Of a DNA stretch of 64,000 nt, positions 1 through 8,546 are shown in pieces; the stretch's first letter is position 1; every line of letters begins with the position of its first letter. A model generated the notes under the pieces. It ran no database searches. It saw only the letters and a list, made by a program, of their open reading frames with translations, and was not told the origin of the DNA. A program made the translations under genes and the position numbers. Origin of the DNA: Myxococcales bacterium (GTDB lineage: Bacteria; Myxococcota_A; Polyangia; Polyangiales; Ga0077539). The DNA lies in the NCBI GenBank assembly GCA_013298625.1, contig JAAFIF010000045.1, positions 1 through 64,000 of the forward strand, written 5' to 3'.

Positions 1-1440
1 ACGAGCGCGGCCGACGCGTGTCCGGGCCAAAACATCGCGCTGGCGCCGGACAGCACGACGACGATCGTGGGCACGACGAGCGGCAGGCGCAGCGTCCGCG
101 CAGGCAGCGCTCCGTGCAACGCCCTGACCGGCCCGGAGGCGTACTTTCAGCTCACCGCGCGCGCGACCGGCACGCTGCGCATCTCGCTCTCGTCGCTCGA
201 GCCGCTGGGCATGTACGCGCTGAGCGGCGCGTGCGCCGACGGCGTCGCCGGCGCGATGATCGGGTGCGGATACCAGCCCGTGACCGCGATTTCGCGAGGA
301 AGAACGCAGGGTCTCGTCCTCGAAGCGACGGTCGGACAAGTGTTCACGATCGTGGTCGACTCGCCGACGGCGACGGGGCAAGCGTTTGCGCTGCGGGTCA
401 CGCACGAGAGCAACTGCGGGCTCGCGACCGAGGGGCTCCCGGCCGGGCCGCGCGCGTGCGGCGATCGCAACTCGAGCGCGGGCGACGGGTGCTCGGCGAC
501 GTGCGAGATCGAAGCGGGGGTTGTCTTGACCGGCTGCCCCAGCGCGATGGCGAGGCCGACCGCGGTGCGAGTGGACGCCACCCCAGTGTTCTTGGACGGG
601 CAATGGATGGGCGCGGGGGGCGTGGCGACGTGCGGCCCCGAGCACTCCCGCGCCGAGCGAATCTACGCGCTCGACGTTGTGAACCCGACCGAGCTGCGCA
701 TCGAGCTCGACCCGCGGGCGCAGGCGCGCACGGCGCTCTCGGTGCGTCGCGCCACGAGCTGCGGCTCGATCATCGGCGAAGAGTGCGCCAACGTCGTCGG
801 AGACACCGGCACGGGAGAGCGCATCGACGTGCGCACGACGGTGGCCAACGAGCGGCTGTGGCTCGTGGCCGACTCGGATACAGACACCAGTTATCAACTC
901 AGGATCATGCCGCGCAGCTGCGGCGACGGGCGCTTGGGGCCGAGCGAAGAGTGCGACGACGGCGACGCGCTCAACGGCGACGGGTGCGACGCGAGCTGCC
1001 GCATCGAAGCCGGCTGCGCGTTCAGCGAAGGGGCGGACACGACGTTGATGGCGCCGATGGTGCTTCCGACCGCGTGCAGCACGACGCGGATGAGCGCGAC
1101 GCTCAACCCGACGGGGATGGACGCGGACGACGCTGCGCGGGTGTTCTTGCGGGCCGGCGAATCGGTGCTCTATCAGCTCTCGTCCGGCGGACAGGGGCGC
1201 TGCCCGATGGGGCTCGACCCGGTGCTCGAGATCTCGCAGGGCACCTCGGCGAGCATCCCGATGCCGCGCAACAACGAGTGCGTCGCGGGCTCGCCGTCGG
1301 TGTGCGTGGACGACTCGGCGACGTACTGCCCCGAAGGGGTGTTCGTGGTTCCGGCCGACGATTGGTACACGTTTCGGGTGTTTCGCTATCGGGACACGGC
1401 CGGGGTGTTTGCGTACGAGCTGTTGCTCAACCGTCGGTGA
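1..1440 (+). CDS. Cys-rich extracellular protein with DUF4215-type repeats (5' partial)
   Basis: The reading frame is open from the first base, so the N-terminus, including any signal peptide, lies outside the window; about 479 codons are visible and the frame ends with TGA at 1438-1440. Two cysteine-rich segments of the DUF4215 (myxobacterial Cys-rich repeat) type are seen near visible residues 153-175 and 307-335, with the hallmark pattern CGDG...EECDDGD...GDGCD..C. Between them are beta-rich stretches resembling pre-peptidase C-terminal (PPC) modules. Such proteins are usually secreted or surface-bound in myxobacteria; the function of this one is unknown. No MYXO-CTERM anchor is seen at the C-terminus. 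Its last 14 bases overlap the convergent NRDE gene. Confidence 0.8.
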   Translation, partial: TSAADACPGQNIALAPDSTTTIVGTTSGRRSVRAGSAPCNALTGPEAYFQLTARATGTLRISLSSLEPLGMYALSGACADGVAGAMIGCGYQPVTAISRGRTQGLVLEATVGQVFTIVVDSPTATGQAFALRVTHESNCGLATEGLPAGPRACGDRNSSAGDGCSATCEIEAGVVLTGCPSAMARPTAVRVDATPVFLDGQWMGAGGVATCGPEHSRAERIYALDVVNPTELRIELDPRAQARTALSVRRATSCGSIIGEECANVVGDTGTGERIDVRTTVANERLWLVADSDTDTSYQLRIMPRSCGDGRLGPSEECDDGDALNGDGCDASCRIEAGCAFSEGADTTLMAPMVLPTACSTTRMSATLNPTGMDADDAARVFLRAGESVLYQLSSGGQGRCPMGLDPVLEISQGTSASIPMPRNNECVAGSPSVCVDDSATYCPEGVFVVPADDWYTFRVFRYRDTAGVFAYELLLNRR

Positions 1441-2206
1441 CGAGCGCGGTGTAGTCGCGAAAGGGGTGCTCGTCCGGCGGGCCGTCGGCGAAGCGGTAGT
1501 CGCGGACGTGGCCGGGCGAGAGGGCGGCGATGGTGGCCGAGCGCGTTCCGTACACCTCGGTGCGGATGCAGAGGGCTTGAAGGGCGCGAGCCCACTCGAT
1601 GGGGACCGGGCTCGTCGAGTCTACGGGAACATCTTCGGGTACTTCGGTGTCCCCCAGCGCATGCTCGAGATGTTCGCGCAGCGACGGGTACGGCTGCGCC
1701 ACGCGCTCTTCGATGCGCTTTCGCAGCCGATCCGCCTTCGGAAACCACGGAGAACCCAGCCGATCGTTGGCCAACACGTGCACCCCCGGCGCGAGCTCGA
1801 CCAGCTCCCACCCCGTGGCCCGCGCGTAGGCGACCCACAGCTGCTCTCCGTCGCCAAACGCCAGGTTGAACGGAGGAAACTCCCGCACGTCCGCGCCCTC
1901 GATCACCGCGTGCACGCCGGCGACCGAGCCCGCGCGCAGCGCCTCGAGCACGATTTCGCCCCGCGATCGCGCGCCGGGCGGCGGCTCTTCGCCCGTTCGC
2001 TGGTTGGTCAACCCGACGAAGAGCCCGCTGCGCGTGACGCCCATCCACGTCCCGCCCTTGTGATCGCGGCCGCCGACGACGACCGATCGTCCCCGGTCGA
2101 GCACCTGCGGCCCCGTCGCGGGGCGCGCGTAGAACTCGTCGCGGTTGGCCGCGACGATCAGAGAGCAGTCCGTCCGAACCCGATGAATCAGCGCGATGGT
2201 GCACAC
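1427..2206 (-). CDS. NRDE family protein (TANGO2-like)
   Basis: A 259-residue protein starting at a GTG. It begins M-C-T, placing a cysteine at position 2, and has the family-defining tetrad N-R-D-E at residues 21-24, followed by GGRD(H)KGGTW and a G-LTNQR motif, all typical of the NRDE/TANGO2 family (PF05742). Cys2 is the proposed N-terminal nucleophile in this family, but the biochemical role is unsettled. Length matches bacterial members (about 250-270 aa). It is convergent with the upstream Cys-rich gene and overlaps its 3' end by 14 bases. It looks monocistronic and is divergent from hppA, with a 215-base spacer that should carry both promoters. Confidence 0.85.
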   Translation of the reverse strand: MCTIALIHRVRTDCSLIVAANRDEFYARPATGPQVLDRGRSVVVGGRDHKGGTWMGVTRSGLFVGLTNQRTGEEPPPGARSRGEIVLEALRAGSVAGVHAVIEGADVREFPPFNLAFGDGEQLWVAYARATGWELVELAPGVHVLANDRLGSPWFPKADRLRKRIEERVAQPYPSLREHLEHALGDTEVPEDVPVDSTSPVPIEWARALQALCIRTEVYGTRSATIAALSPGHVRDYRFADGPPDEHPFRDYTALVTDG

Positions 2207-2421
2207 AGCCCTGAGGTTGTTGTGTCACACCGCGGGGACGCCAACGGGGCAGCGCGCTCGCCGAGCGCGAAATCTACGGTTTTCACCCAAGCATTTCGAA
2301 ACCGCGCGCGTTGCAGTCCCCGCAGCGCGCGTTCGCACTCGCGGCCCGAGACGGGATACGCTCGGCGGTCTTTTGCACTGAGGGAGTGCGGCGCACCCAT
2401 CGCGCCGCGGAGGTTCGTACC
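2207..2421. promoter_or_regulatory. Divergent spacer between NRDE gene and hppA
   Basis: A 215-base gene-free spacer between two divergent starts. The only signal I can place is the hppA ribosome binding site, GGAGG at 2409-2413, 8 bases before the GTG at 2422. I see no convincing -35/-10 pair. Confidence 0.5.
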
Positions 2422-5049
2422 GTGATCCACCAACTGCTCGGGCTGCTGGCACAGAGCCACACTGGAGGAGGCGAAGCCAGCATTGCCTTGCCTCGGTTCG
2501 ACCAAGAGACAGTGCGATTCGCCGGAGGATTAACAGGGTCCGCCGTGCTCTCGATCGGCCTGATCGTGTGCGTCGTCGGGATCTTGTTCGGCCTCGCCGT
2601 CGTGCGGCAGGTCGCCAACCTCCCCGTGCACCCGAAGATGCGCGCGGTCTCCGAGCTCATCTACGAGACGTGCAAGGCGTACCTGCGCACGCAGGGCCGG
2701 TACATCCTGCTGCTCGAGGGCTTCATCGCGGTCGTCCTGGTCGCGTACTTCGGGCTCATCGAGGGCCTCGGGGGCCTGAAGATCATCGCGATCTTGCTGT
2801 TTTCACTCTTGGGGATCGCCGGAAGCCTCGCGGTCTCGTGGCTCGGCATCCGCGTCAACAACTACGCCAACAGCCGCGCGGCGTTCGCCTCGCTCGAAGG
2901 AAAGCCCTTCGCCGTCTACGCCATCCCCCTGAAGGCCGGGATGAGCATCGGGACCATGCTGATCTCCGTCGCGCTGCTCTGCAACCTGCTCATCCTGCTG
3001 TTCATGCCGCGGGACTACGCGGGCCCCTGCATGATCGGCTTCGCCGTGGGCGAGTCGCTCGGCGCGAGCGCGCTGCGCATCGCGGGCGGGATCTTCACGA
3101 AGATCGCCGACATCGGCTCGGACCTGATGAAGATCGTCTTCAACATCAAAGAAGACGACGCGCGCAACCCGGGCGTGATCGCGGACTGCGCCGGGGACAA
3201 CGCAGGCGACTCCGTCGGTCCGACGGCGGACGGCTTCGAGACCTACGGCGTCACGAGCGTGGCGCTGATCGTGTTCATCACCAAGGCGGTCGACGACACG
3301 ACGGTGCAAGTGCAGCTGCTCACGTGGATCTTCGCCGTCGCGATCGCGATGATCCCTGCCTCGATCGGGTCGTATCTGGTCAACGAGCTCTATCAGCGCG
3401 CCTCCATCGGCAGCGCGAAGAAGATGGACTTCGAGAAGCCGCTGACGGCGCTGGTTCGCTTGACCTCGGCGGTCTCGATCGCGCTGACCTACCTGCTGTC
3501 GTACGTGCTGATCCCCAACGTGGGCGGGGACAAGTCGCTCTGGTGGCAGCTCGCGTCGATCATGGCGCTCGGGACGCTCGCTGGCGCGCTGATCCCCGAG
3601 GTCATCAAGGTGTTCACCTCGACGAACTCTGCGCACGTGCGCGAGACGGTCGAGGCGAGCAAGCAGGGCGGCGCGTCGCTCAACGTGCTCGCCGGGATCA
3701 TCGCCGGAAACTTCAGCGCGTTCTGGATGGGCGTGGTCTTCGTCGCGCTGATGGGCGCGGCGTGGCTGCTCAGCGCGATGGGCTTGAAGGACCTCATCCC
3801 CCTGGCGGACGGCTCTGCGGCGACGGTGTTCGCCTTCGGGCTCGTGGCGTTCGGGATGCTCAGCATGGGTCCAGTGACCATCGCGGTGGACTCGTACGGG
3901 CCCGTCACGGACAACGCGCAGTCGGTCTACGAGCTCTCGATGATTGAGGCGCAGCCGGACATCGAAGCGGAGATTCAGCGGGATTTCGGCTTCGAGCCGG
4001 ACTTCGAAGCGGGCAAGGGCTACCTCGAAGAGAACGACGGCGCGGGCAACACGTTCAAGGCGACGTCGAAGCCCGTGCTCATCGGGACCGCGGTCGTGGG
4101 CGCCACCACGATGGTCTTCTCGATCATCCTGGACCTGACGGATCGGATGAACACCGAGAAGCTCCGGCTGCTCGCGATCACGAACCCGCCCTTCTTGCTC
4201 GGCCTCGTGATGGGCGGGGCGATGATGTACTGGTTCGCAGGCGCGGCGACGCAGGCGGTCTCGACGGGAGCGTACCGCGCGGTCGAGTACATCAAGACGA
4301 ACATCCGGTTGGACACGGACAAGCCGGCGAGCGTCGAGGACAGCAAGACGGTCGTCGAGATCTGCACGCGCTACGCGCAGGCGGGGATGACCAACATCTT
4401 CTTCGCTGTGTTCTTCGCGACGTTGGCGTTCGCCTTCGTCGACGCGTTCTTCTTCGTCGGGTACCTGATCTCGATGGCGATCGTGGGGCTCTACCAGGCG
4501 CTCTACATGGCCAACGCGGGCGGCGCTTGGGACAACGCCAAGAAGGTCGTCGAGGTCGAGATGAAGATGAAGGGGACGCCGTTGCACGCGGCGTGCGTCG
4601 TCGGCGACACCGTGGGCGACCCCTACAAAGACACGTCGTCGGTGGCGATGAACCCGGTGATCAAGTTCACGACGCTGTTCGGGCTGCTCGCCGCGGGGCT
4701 CGGCCACTCGATGAGCCGCACGGACGGAGGAAACTTCTTCGCGAAGGTGCTCGCCTTCATCTTCTTCGCGTTGACCCTGTATTTCGTGTGGCGGTCGTTT
4801 TATCGCATGCGAATCAACACCCACGCGGCCGAGCACGCGCAACCTGGGATGGCCACGCCGTACCGCTCGCCCACGCAGCCGGTCAGCGCTGAAGCACCGG
4901 CGGCAACGGCGGCGCCCATCGTCGCGGCAGCGGCCGCAGGGGCAGCGGCGGTCGCGGCGGTCGCAGTGAGCAGCAGCGAGGCAGAGAGCGCAGTCGAAGC
5001 GAGCGCAGACGACGCTGCCGAGGACGAGCCGGCGCCTCCCGCGGTCTGA
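2422..5049 (+). CDS. hppA: Membrane-bound proton-translocating pyrophosphatase
   Basis: Couples hydrolysis of cytoplasmic pyrophosphate to proton (possibly sodium) export. The GTG at 2422 was chosen because GGAGG lies 8 bases upstream; the frame extends further 5' but that part does not look like protein. 875 residues, against 660-770 for most bacterial enzymes. Many membrane segments are visible, plus the pyrophosphate-binding region (GGIFTKIADIGSDL near residue 224, EDDARNPG at 244, then GDNAGDS) and the second acidic cluster VGDTVGDPYKDTSS. At residues 542-546 the motif reads GNTFK; lysine at this place, rather than alanine, marks K+-independent enzymes in the family. The last ~55 residues are an Ala/Glu-rich tail after the final helix, not part of the conserved core. 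Monocistronic. Confidence 0.95.
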   Translation: MIHQLLGLLAQSHTGGGEASIALPRFDQETVRFAGGLTGSAVLSIGLIVCVVGILFGLAVVRQVANLPVHPKMRAVSELIYETCKAYLRTQGRYILLLEGFIAVVLVAYFGLIEGLGGLKIIAILLFSLLGIAGSLAVSWLGIRVNNYANSRAAFASLEGKPFAVYAIPLKAGMSIGTMLISVALLCNLLILLFMPRDYAGPCMIGFAVGESLGASALRIAGGIFTKIADIGSDLMKIVFNIKEDDARNPGVIADCAGDNAGDSVGPTADGFETYGVTSVALIVFITKAVDDTTVQVQLLTWIFAVAIAMIPASIGSYLVNELYQRASIGSAKKMDFEKPLTALVRLTSAVSIALTYLLSYVLIPNVGGDKSLWWQLASIMALGTLAGALIPEVIKVFTSTNSAHVRETVEASKQGGASLNVLAGIIAGNFSAFWMGVVFVALMGAAWLLSAMGLKDLIPLADGSAATVFAFGLVAFGMLSMGPVTIAVDSYGPVTDNAQSVYELSMIEAQPDIEAEIQRDFGFEPDFEAGKGYLEENDGAGNTFKATSKPVLIGTAVVGATTMVFSIILDLTDRMNTEKLRLLAITNPPFLLGLVMGGAMMYWFAGAATQAVSTGAYRAVEYIKTNIRLDTDKPASVEDSKTVVEICTRYAQAGMTNIFFAVFFATLAFAFVDAFFFVGYLISMAIVGLYQALYMANAGGAWDNAKKVVEVEMKMKGTPLHAACVVGDTVGDPYKDTSSVAMNPVIKFTTLFGLLAAGLGHSMSRTDGGNFFAKVLAFIFFALTLYFVWRSFYRMRINTHAAEHAQPGMATPYRSPTQPVSAEAPAATAAPIVAAAAAGAAAVAAVAVSSSEAESAVEASADDAAEDEPAPPAV

Positions 5050-5339
5050 GCAGCGATCGCTGGGGGACCGGCACCCGTGAACGCGCTGTCGCAGCTGTGA
5101 ACGCCGCTGCGCACCGCGCGTCGCGCCGCGGACACAGCGCGCGCGGATCGTGCGCCACACCCGAGCGTGCCGAGCGCCGCGCCCAAGCGCAGCGAAGAGC
5201 GCGCAACCGAGGGCTATCGCGCAGCAACGACTGGAGTTTCTGCGGAGACGGCTCGCCCCGAACTCCCTGAAGCAAGCACCGGCGCGCGACGAGAAATTTC
5301 ACTCGGCACAGCGGTTGCTGAAAAGATCGCTCGAACGTC
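5050..5339. other. Gene-free spacer (290 bp)
   Basis: No supported gene, RNA or clear terminator. Small open frames here lack recognisable sequence and ribosome sites. It presumably carries the 3' end of the hppA transcript and the promoter of the next gene. Confidence 0.4.
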
Positions 5340-5954
5340 ATGCCAACTCGTTGGCTCGCCACGCCGTGCGCCGCGCTGTGCGTCTTCGGTCTGTCGAGCG
5401 TCGCTGATGCGCAGCCCTCCCCGTTGTCGCGCGCGAGCGCGCCCAGCCCGGTCGTGACCGTCGCGCTCACGCAGGACGGGACCTTTGATTCGCCGGACGC
5501 AGCGCTGGCCCAGGGGCTCTCGATCGTGGATCGGCAGAGCGCGGACCTGGACGGTGACGGCGACGCGGACGTCTTGGCGTTTGTGGACGTGCGCGAAGGG
5601 TCGCCCACGACCGGGCCGCACGCGGGGCGCGGGGCCGTCGTGTTCTTTCGCGAAGGAGAGCGCTCGTGGAGGGGGAGGACGGTGGCGAGCGTTCCGGCTC
5701 TTCCCTTCGAGAGCGCGTACAACTGGGGCGACGTGACGCACCGACGCGGAGGCGTCGCGACGGTGGTTCGGCTGCTGTACTCCGCGGCGTATCGGGGGCG
5801 GTTCGCGCACGCCGAGTATCGCGTCCGGTTCGACCGCGACGGCATGCACGTGATGCAGTCGAGCCCCCACGGCCGGCCGCTCTCGTCGCGTCGGAGGCCA
5901 TCTGCGCCAGCGCGCCCGGTGATCGCCCGCGCGAGCACGCACGTCGCGAGCTGA
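5340..5954 (+). CDS. Secreted hypothetical protein with DxDxDGD calcium-like loop
   Basis: 204 residues. The N-terminus is a plausible Sec signal peptide with cleavage after ADA near residue 24. A central sequence ADLDGDGDADVLAF resembles the calcium-binding loop of FG-GAP/VCBS repeats and dockerin-like motifs, suggesting a single beta-propeller-type blade rather than a whole propeller. The C-terminal ~35 residues are Arg/Pro/Ser-rich and look disordered. I do not recognise a family. It stands alone between hppA and the convergent GNAT gene, 42 bases from the latter's stop. Calling it real rests on the signal peptide and motif, so moderate confidence. Confidence 0.55.
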   Translation: MPTRWLATPCAALCVFGLSSVADAQPSPLSRASAPSPVVTVALTQDGTFDSPDAALAQGLSIVDRQSADLDGDGDADVLAFVDVREGSPTTGPHAGRGAVVFFREGERSWRGRTVASVPALPFESAYNWGDVTHRRGGVATVVRLLYSAAYRGRFAHAEYRVRFDRDGMHVMQSSPHGRPLSSRRRPSAPARPVIARASTHVAS

Positions 5955-5996
5955 GCTGCCGCGCGTGAGCCCCAACAGCGCGAGCGCGCCCGCCGC

Positions 5997-6812
5997 TCAG
6001 CCGCGCTTCTTCTTGCTCTTCTTGCCGTCGGGCTTCGCGACAGGCTTCTCTTTCGCCTTCGCTTTGCCCTTCTCTTTGGCCTTGGCTTTCGCTTTGCCCT
6101 TCGCCTTCGCCTTCGCCTTCGCGGGAGCGAGCTCGAGCGCGAGCAGCTCGGTCGCGTCGGGCTCAGCAGAATCGACCTCGGGATCGACCACGGGCTCGGG
6201 CTCGGCTGCGCCTTTCTTCGGCGGAAGCACGCGCGCCGGCAACAGCTCGCTCTCGGCCGTCAGCTTCTTCGCGAGAAAGATCGCCGCGTCCAGGCGCTGA
6301 AAATGTCTCGCGCGGTAGAAGTGCAGCGCGCGCTTGTTGTTCTCGGCCACCTCGAGGACCAGGTGCGTGCAGCCGCGGACCCGCGCGATGTGCTCGAGCT
6401 GCTCGAGGATGAAGCTGCCGATCCCGCGGCCCTGATAGTCGGGCGAGACCGCGAGCTCTTCGACGAACATCGGGCGCATGTCTCTGCGCGAGAAATAGCG
6501 CCCGTTCATCCAGTTGTCCGAGCCCGAGATCTGAAACGCGCACTCGGCGTAGCCCACGATGTCGCTCTTGCTGTCGGCGCCTTCGACCTCGAACAAGAGC
6601 TGCTCGATCCCGAGCTCTTCGTACACGTCCAAGAAGCGCTGCTTGGTGCGCGGGCGCTGGTACTCGACGGTCTCGCGGTTGACGTCGCGAAACACGCGCT
6701 TGAGAAACTCCCACACGCGATTGAGGTCGCGACGATGCAAGCGCCGCACTTTGACGACGAGGTCGTCGTCGAGCGCCTCTGGTTCTTCGTCCCGTTCGTT
6801 CTCCACAGCCAT
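5997..6812 (-). CDS. GNAT family N-acetyltransferase with lysine-rich tail
   Basis: 271 residues from the ATG at 6812; an upstream extension to 7031 would overlap the divergent TauE gene and has non-protein-like composition, so it is rejected. Residues ~20-185 form a GNAT domain: motif A is VEELAVSPDYQGRGIGS (117-133) with the acetyl-CoA pyrophosphate loop QGRGIG, followed by LVLEVAENNKRALHFYRARHF, the usual motif B. Residues 185-230 are an acidic linker, and 231-271 are an almost pure Lys/Ala/Glu/Gly tail, like the tails of histone-H1-like bacterial DNA-binding proteins. The acceptor substrate is unknown. Divergent from the TauE gene, with starts only 28 bases apart. Confidence 0.85.
   Translation of the reverse strand: MAVENERDEEPEALDDDLVVKVRRLHRRDLNRVWEFLKRVFRDVNRETVEYQRPRTKQRFLDVYEELGIEQLLFEVEGADSKSDIVGYAECAFQISGSDNWMNGRYFSRRDMRPMFVEELAVSPDYQGRGIGSFILEQLEHIARVRGCTHLVLEVAENNKRALHFYRARHFQRLDAAIFLAKKLTAESELLPARVLPPKKGAAEPEPVVDPEVDSAEPDATELLALELAPAKAKAKAKGKAKAKAKEKGKAKAKEKPVAKPDGKKSKKKRG
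6042..6121. repeat. Low-complexity hexanucleotide-like repeat in GNAT tail
   Basis: Imperfect repeats of CTTCGC / CTTTGC / CTTCTC encode the alternating Ala-Lys tail on the minus strand. Such slippage-prone DNA would let the tail length vary between strains. Confidence 0.6.
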
Positions 6813-6840
6813 CGACCGTAGAGTGTAGAGGTATTGCTTC

Positions 6841-7641
6841 GTGGACTGGGCTCCTTCTCGCATCGTCGCCCTCGCGGTCGCAGCGTTCGCCGCGGGCGCG
6901 GTCAACTCCGTGGCCGGAGGGGGCAGCCTGCTGACGTTTCCTGTGTTGTTGGCGGCGGGCGTGGATCCGCTGACGGCCAACGCGACCAACACCGTGGCGC
7001 TCATGCCCGGATCGCTCTCGGCGTGCGTCACGTACAGGGCTCACCTGCGCGGACAAGGACGGGCGATCGCGGTGATGGCCCTGCCCTCGCTCGTCGGCGG
7101 CGTGCTCGGCGCGCTGCTGCTCTTGCGCGGCGGAAGCGCGACGTTCACAGCGCTCGTCCCCTGGCTCGTCCTCGGCGCGACGGGGCTCTTCGCGTCACAA
7201 GAGCTGCTCGTGCGCTGGCGGCAGTCCCGCGACGGAGCAACAGAGGTTCAGCCAGAGCCCACCCTCTCGAGCGCCCGCGCGACGGTGGGCCTCGCGCTCG
7301 CGCAGCTCGTCGTCGCGACGTACGGCGGATACTTCGGCGCGGGCATCGGGATCGCCATGCTCGCCGCCCTCTCGATCGTCGGGATGCGCGACATCCACCG
7401 CATGAACGCCCTCAAGAACCTCTCGGCCGCGCTCATCAACGGCATCGCCGTGGTGCTCTTCGTGCGCGCGCACGCCGCGGACCTCGGCGCCGCCGGACTC
7501 ATGGCGATCGCGGCCGTCCTCGGCGGACGCAGCGGCGCGCGGCTCGCCCAGCGCGTCCGCCCAGAGACCGTTCGTCGCGCGGTCACCGTGATCGGCTTCG
7601 CGATCGCCCTAGCACTCTTCGCCCGGAGGTTCGCGCGGTGA
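6841..7641 (+). CDS. Sulfite exporter TauE/SafE family permease
   Basis: 266 residues, GTG start at 6841. Eight or so hydrophobic helices and the family signature at the N-terminus (G-x-VNSVAGGGSLLTFPVLL at ~19-36, then a second half with TYGGYFGAGIGIAMLA), which is the duplicated glycine-rich motif of the TauE/SafE (DUF81) family. Members export sulfur-containing or organic anions across the inner membrane; the substrate here cannot be told from sequence. It ends 40 bases before the N-formylglutamate amidohydrolase gene on the same strand and may be co-transcribed with it. Confidence 0.9.
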   Translation: MDWAPSRIVALAVAAFAAGAVNSVAGGGSLLTFPVLLAAGVDPLTANATNTVALMPGSLSACVTYRAHLRGQGRAIAVMALPSLVGGVLGALLLLRGGSATFTALVPWLVLGATGLFASQELLVRWRQSRDGATEVQPEPTLSSARATVGLALAQLVVATYGGYFGAGIGIAMLAALSIVGMRDIHRMNALKNLSAALINGIAVVLFVRAHAADLGAAGLMAIAAVLGGRSGARLAQRVRPETVRRAVTVIGFAIALALFARRFAR

Positions 7642-7681
7642 GTCGTTCGTGCACGAGCAAACCGATGCTAGGCTATCGATC

Positions 7682-8542
7682 GTGAGCTTTCGCCTCGTAT
7701 TGCCGCGGGGGCGACCTGCGCCGGTGGTGGTGGAGGTTCCGCACGCGGGGCTGCGCATTCCTGAGGTCGTCGCGCGCGAGATCGACTGCGAGCCGCGGGA
7801 CATCCTGCGCGACGCAGACGCGTACGTCGACGAGCTCTTCTCGGGCTGCAACGACAGCGGCGCGACGTTGCTCGTCGCTGACGTGAGCCGCTACGTGGTC
7901 GACCTCAACCGCGAAGAAGAAGACGTAGACGCCCTCAGCGTGCCCGAGCTGTGCACTCGCCCGTGCCGCCACGGCTCCAACGCGCTGTGCAACCACGCGC
8001 CGCGCGGGCTCATCTGGAGAGAGAGCACCGAGGGTCGCAACGTCTTGCGCGCGCCGCTCGACCTCGCCGCGTACGAGCGCAGGATGAGCGCGTTTTACCG
8101 CCCGTATCACAGCGCGCTCGAGCAGCGCGCCAAAGAGCTGCGCGCGATCTTCGGCTACGCGATCATCTTGAGCGCGCACTCGATGCCAGCCTACGGCCGA
8201 GGCCCCGACGGGACACGAACGCGGCGCGCGGACGTCGTGCCCGGGACGCGCGGACAGAGCACGGCGCACCCGTCGCTGATCGCGCTGCTCGACGGGCATT
8301 TTCGCAGCGCGGGGCTCAGCGTGCGCCACGACGACCCGTACCGAGGCGGGGCGACCACCGCGCGATGGGGCCGCGTCCGCGAGGGATTTCACGGGATGCA
8401 AGTGGAGCTCAACCGCGCTCTCTACATGGACGAGACGAGCCTGCACCGAAAGCGCGACGGGATGCAGTGGCTCTCGCGGCTGTGCAACGAGCTCGTCCTG
8501 CGGCTGTGCAACGTGGACCAGCGAGAGCAGCTCTCGCCGTGA
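7682..8542 (+). CDS. N-formylglutamate amidohydrolase family protein
   Basis: 286 residues from the GTG at 7682; a GTG at 7649 would add 11 residues not typical of the family. Motifs of PF05013 are present: VEVPHAGLRIP near the N-terminus (zinc-ligand His), DADAYVDELF, ADVSRYVVDLNR and the zinc-site HSMPAYG. Family members hydrolyse N-formyl-L-glutamate to glutamate and formate, as in the last step of one histidine-degradation route, but no hut genes are nearby and related proteins act on other N-acyl substrates. It follows the TauE exporter and ends 4 bases before the convergent GST gene. Confidence 0.85.
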   Translation: MSFRLVLPRGRPAPVVVEVPHAGLRIPEVVAREIDCEPRDILRDADAYVDELFSGCNDSGATLLVADVSRYVVDLNREEEDVDALSVPELCTRPCRHGSNALCNHAPRGLIWRESTEGRNVLRAPLDLAAYERRMSAFYRPYHSALEQRAKELRAIFGYAIILSAHSMPAYGRGPDGTRTRRADVVPGTRGQSTAHPSLIALLDGHFRSAGLSVRHDDPYRGGATTARWGRVREGFHGMQVELNRALYMDETSLHRKRDGMQWLSRLCNELVLRLCNVDQREQLSP

Positions 8543-8546
8543 GCGC

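Noticed and set aside
2803-5160. 785-residue open frame on the minus strand opposite hppA
   Set aside because: Arg/Asp/His-rich translation without any motif; it is the antisense shadow of hppA.
5050-5339. Several short frames between hppA and the secreted protein gene
   Set aside because: No ribosome site, motif or signal peptide; composition matches noncoding GC-rich DNA.
6042-6121. Repeat tract as a possible CRISPR or variable-number element outside genes
   Set aside because: It is coding (Lys/Ala tail of the GNAT gene) and has no spacer structure.
6813-7031. Upstream extension of the GNAT gene
   Set aside because: It overlaps the divergent TauE gene and has composition unlike the enzyme domain.
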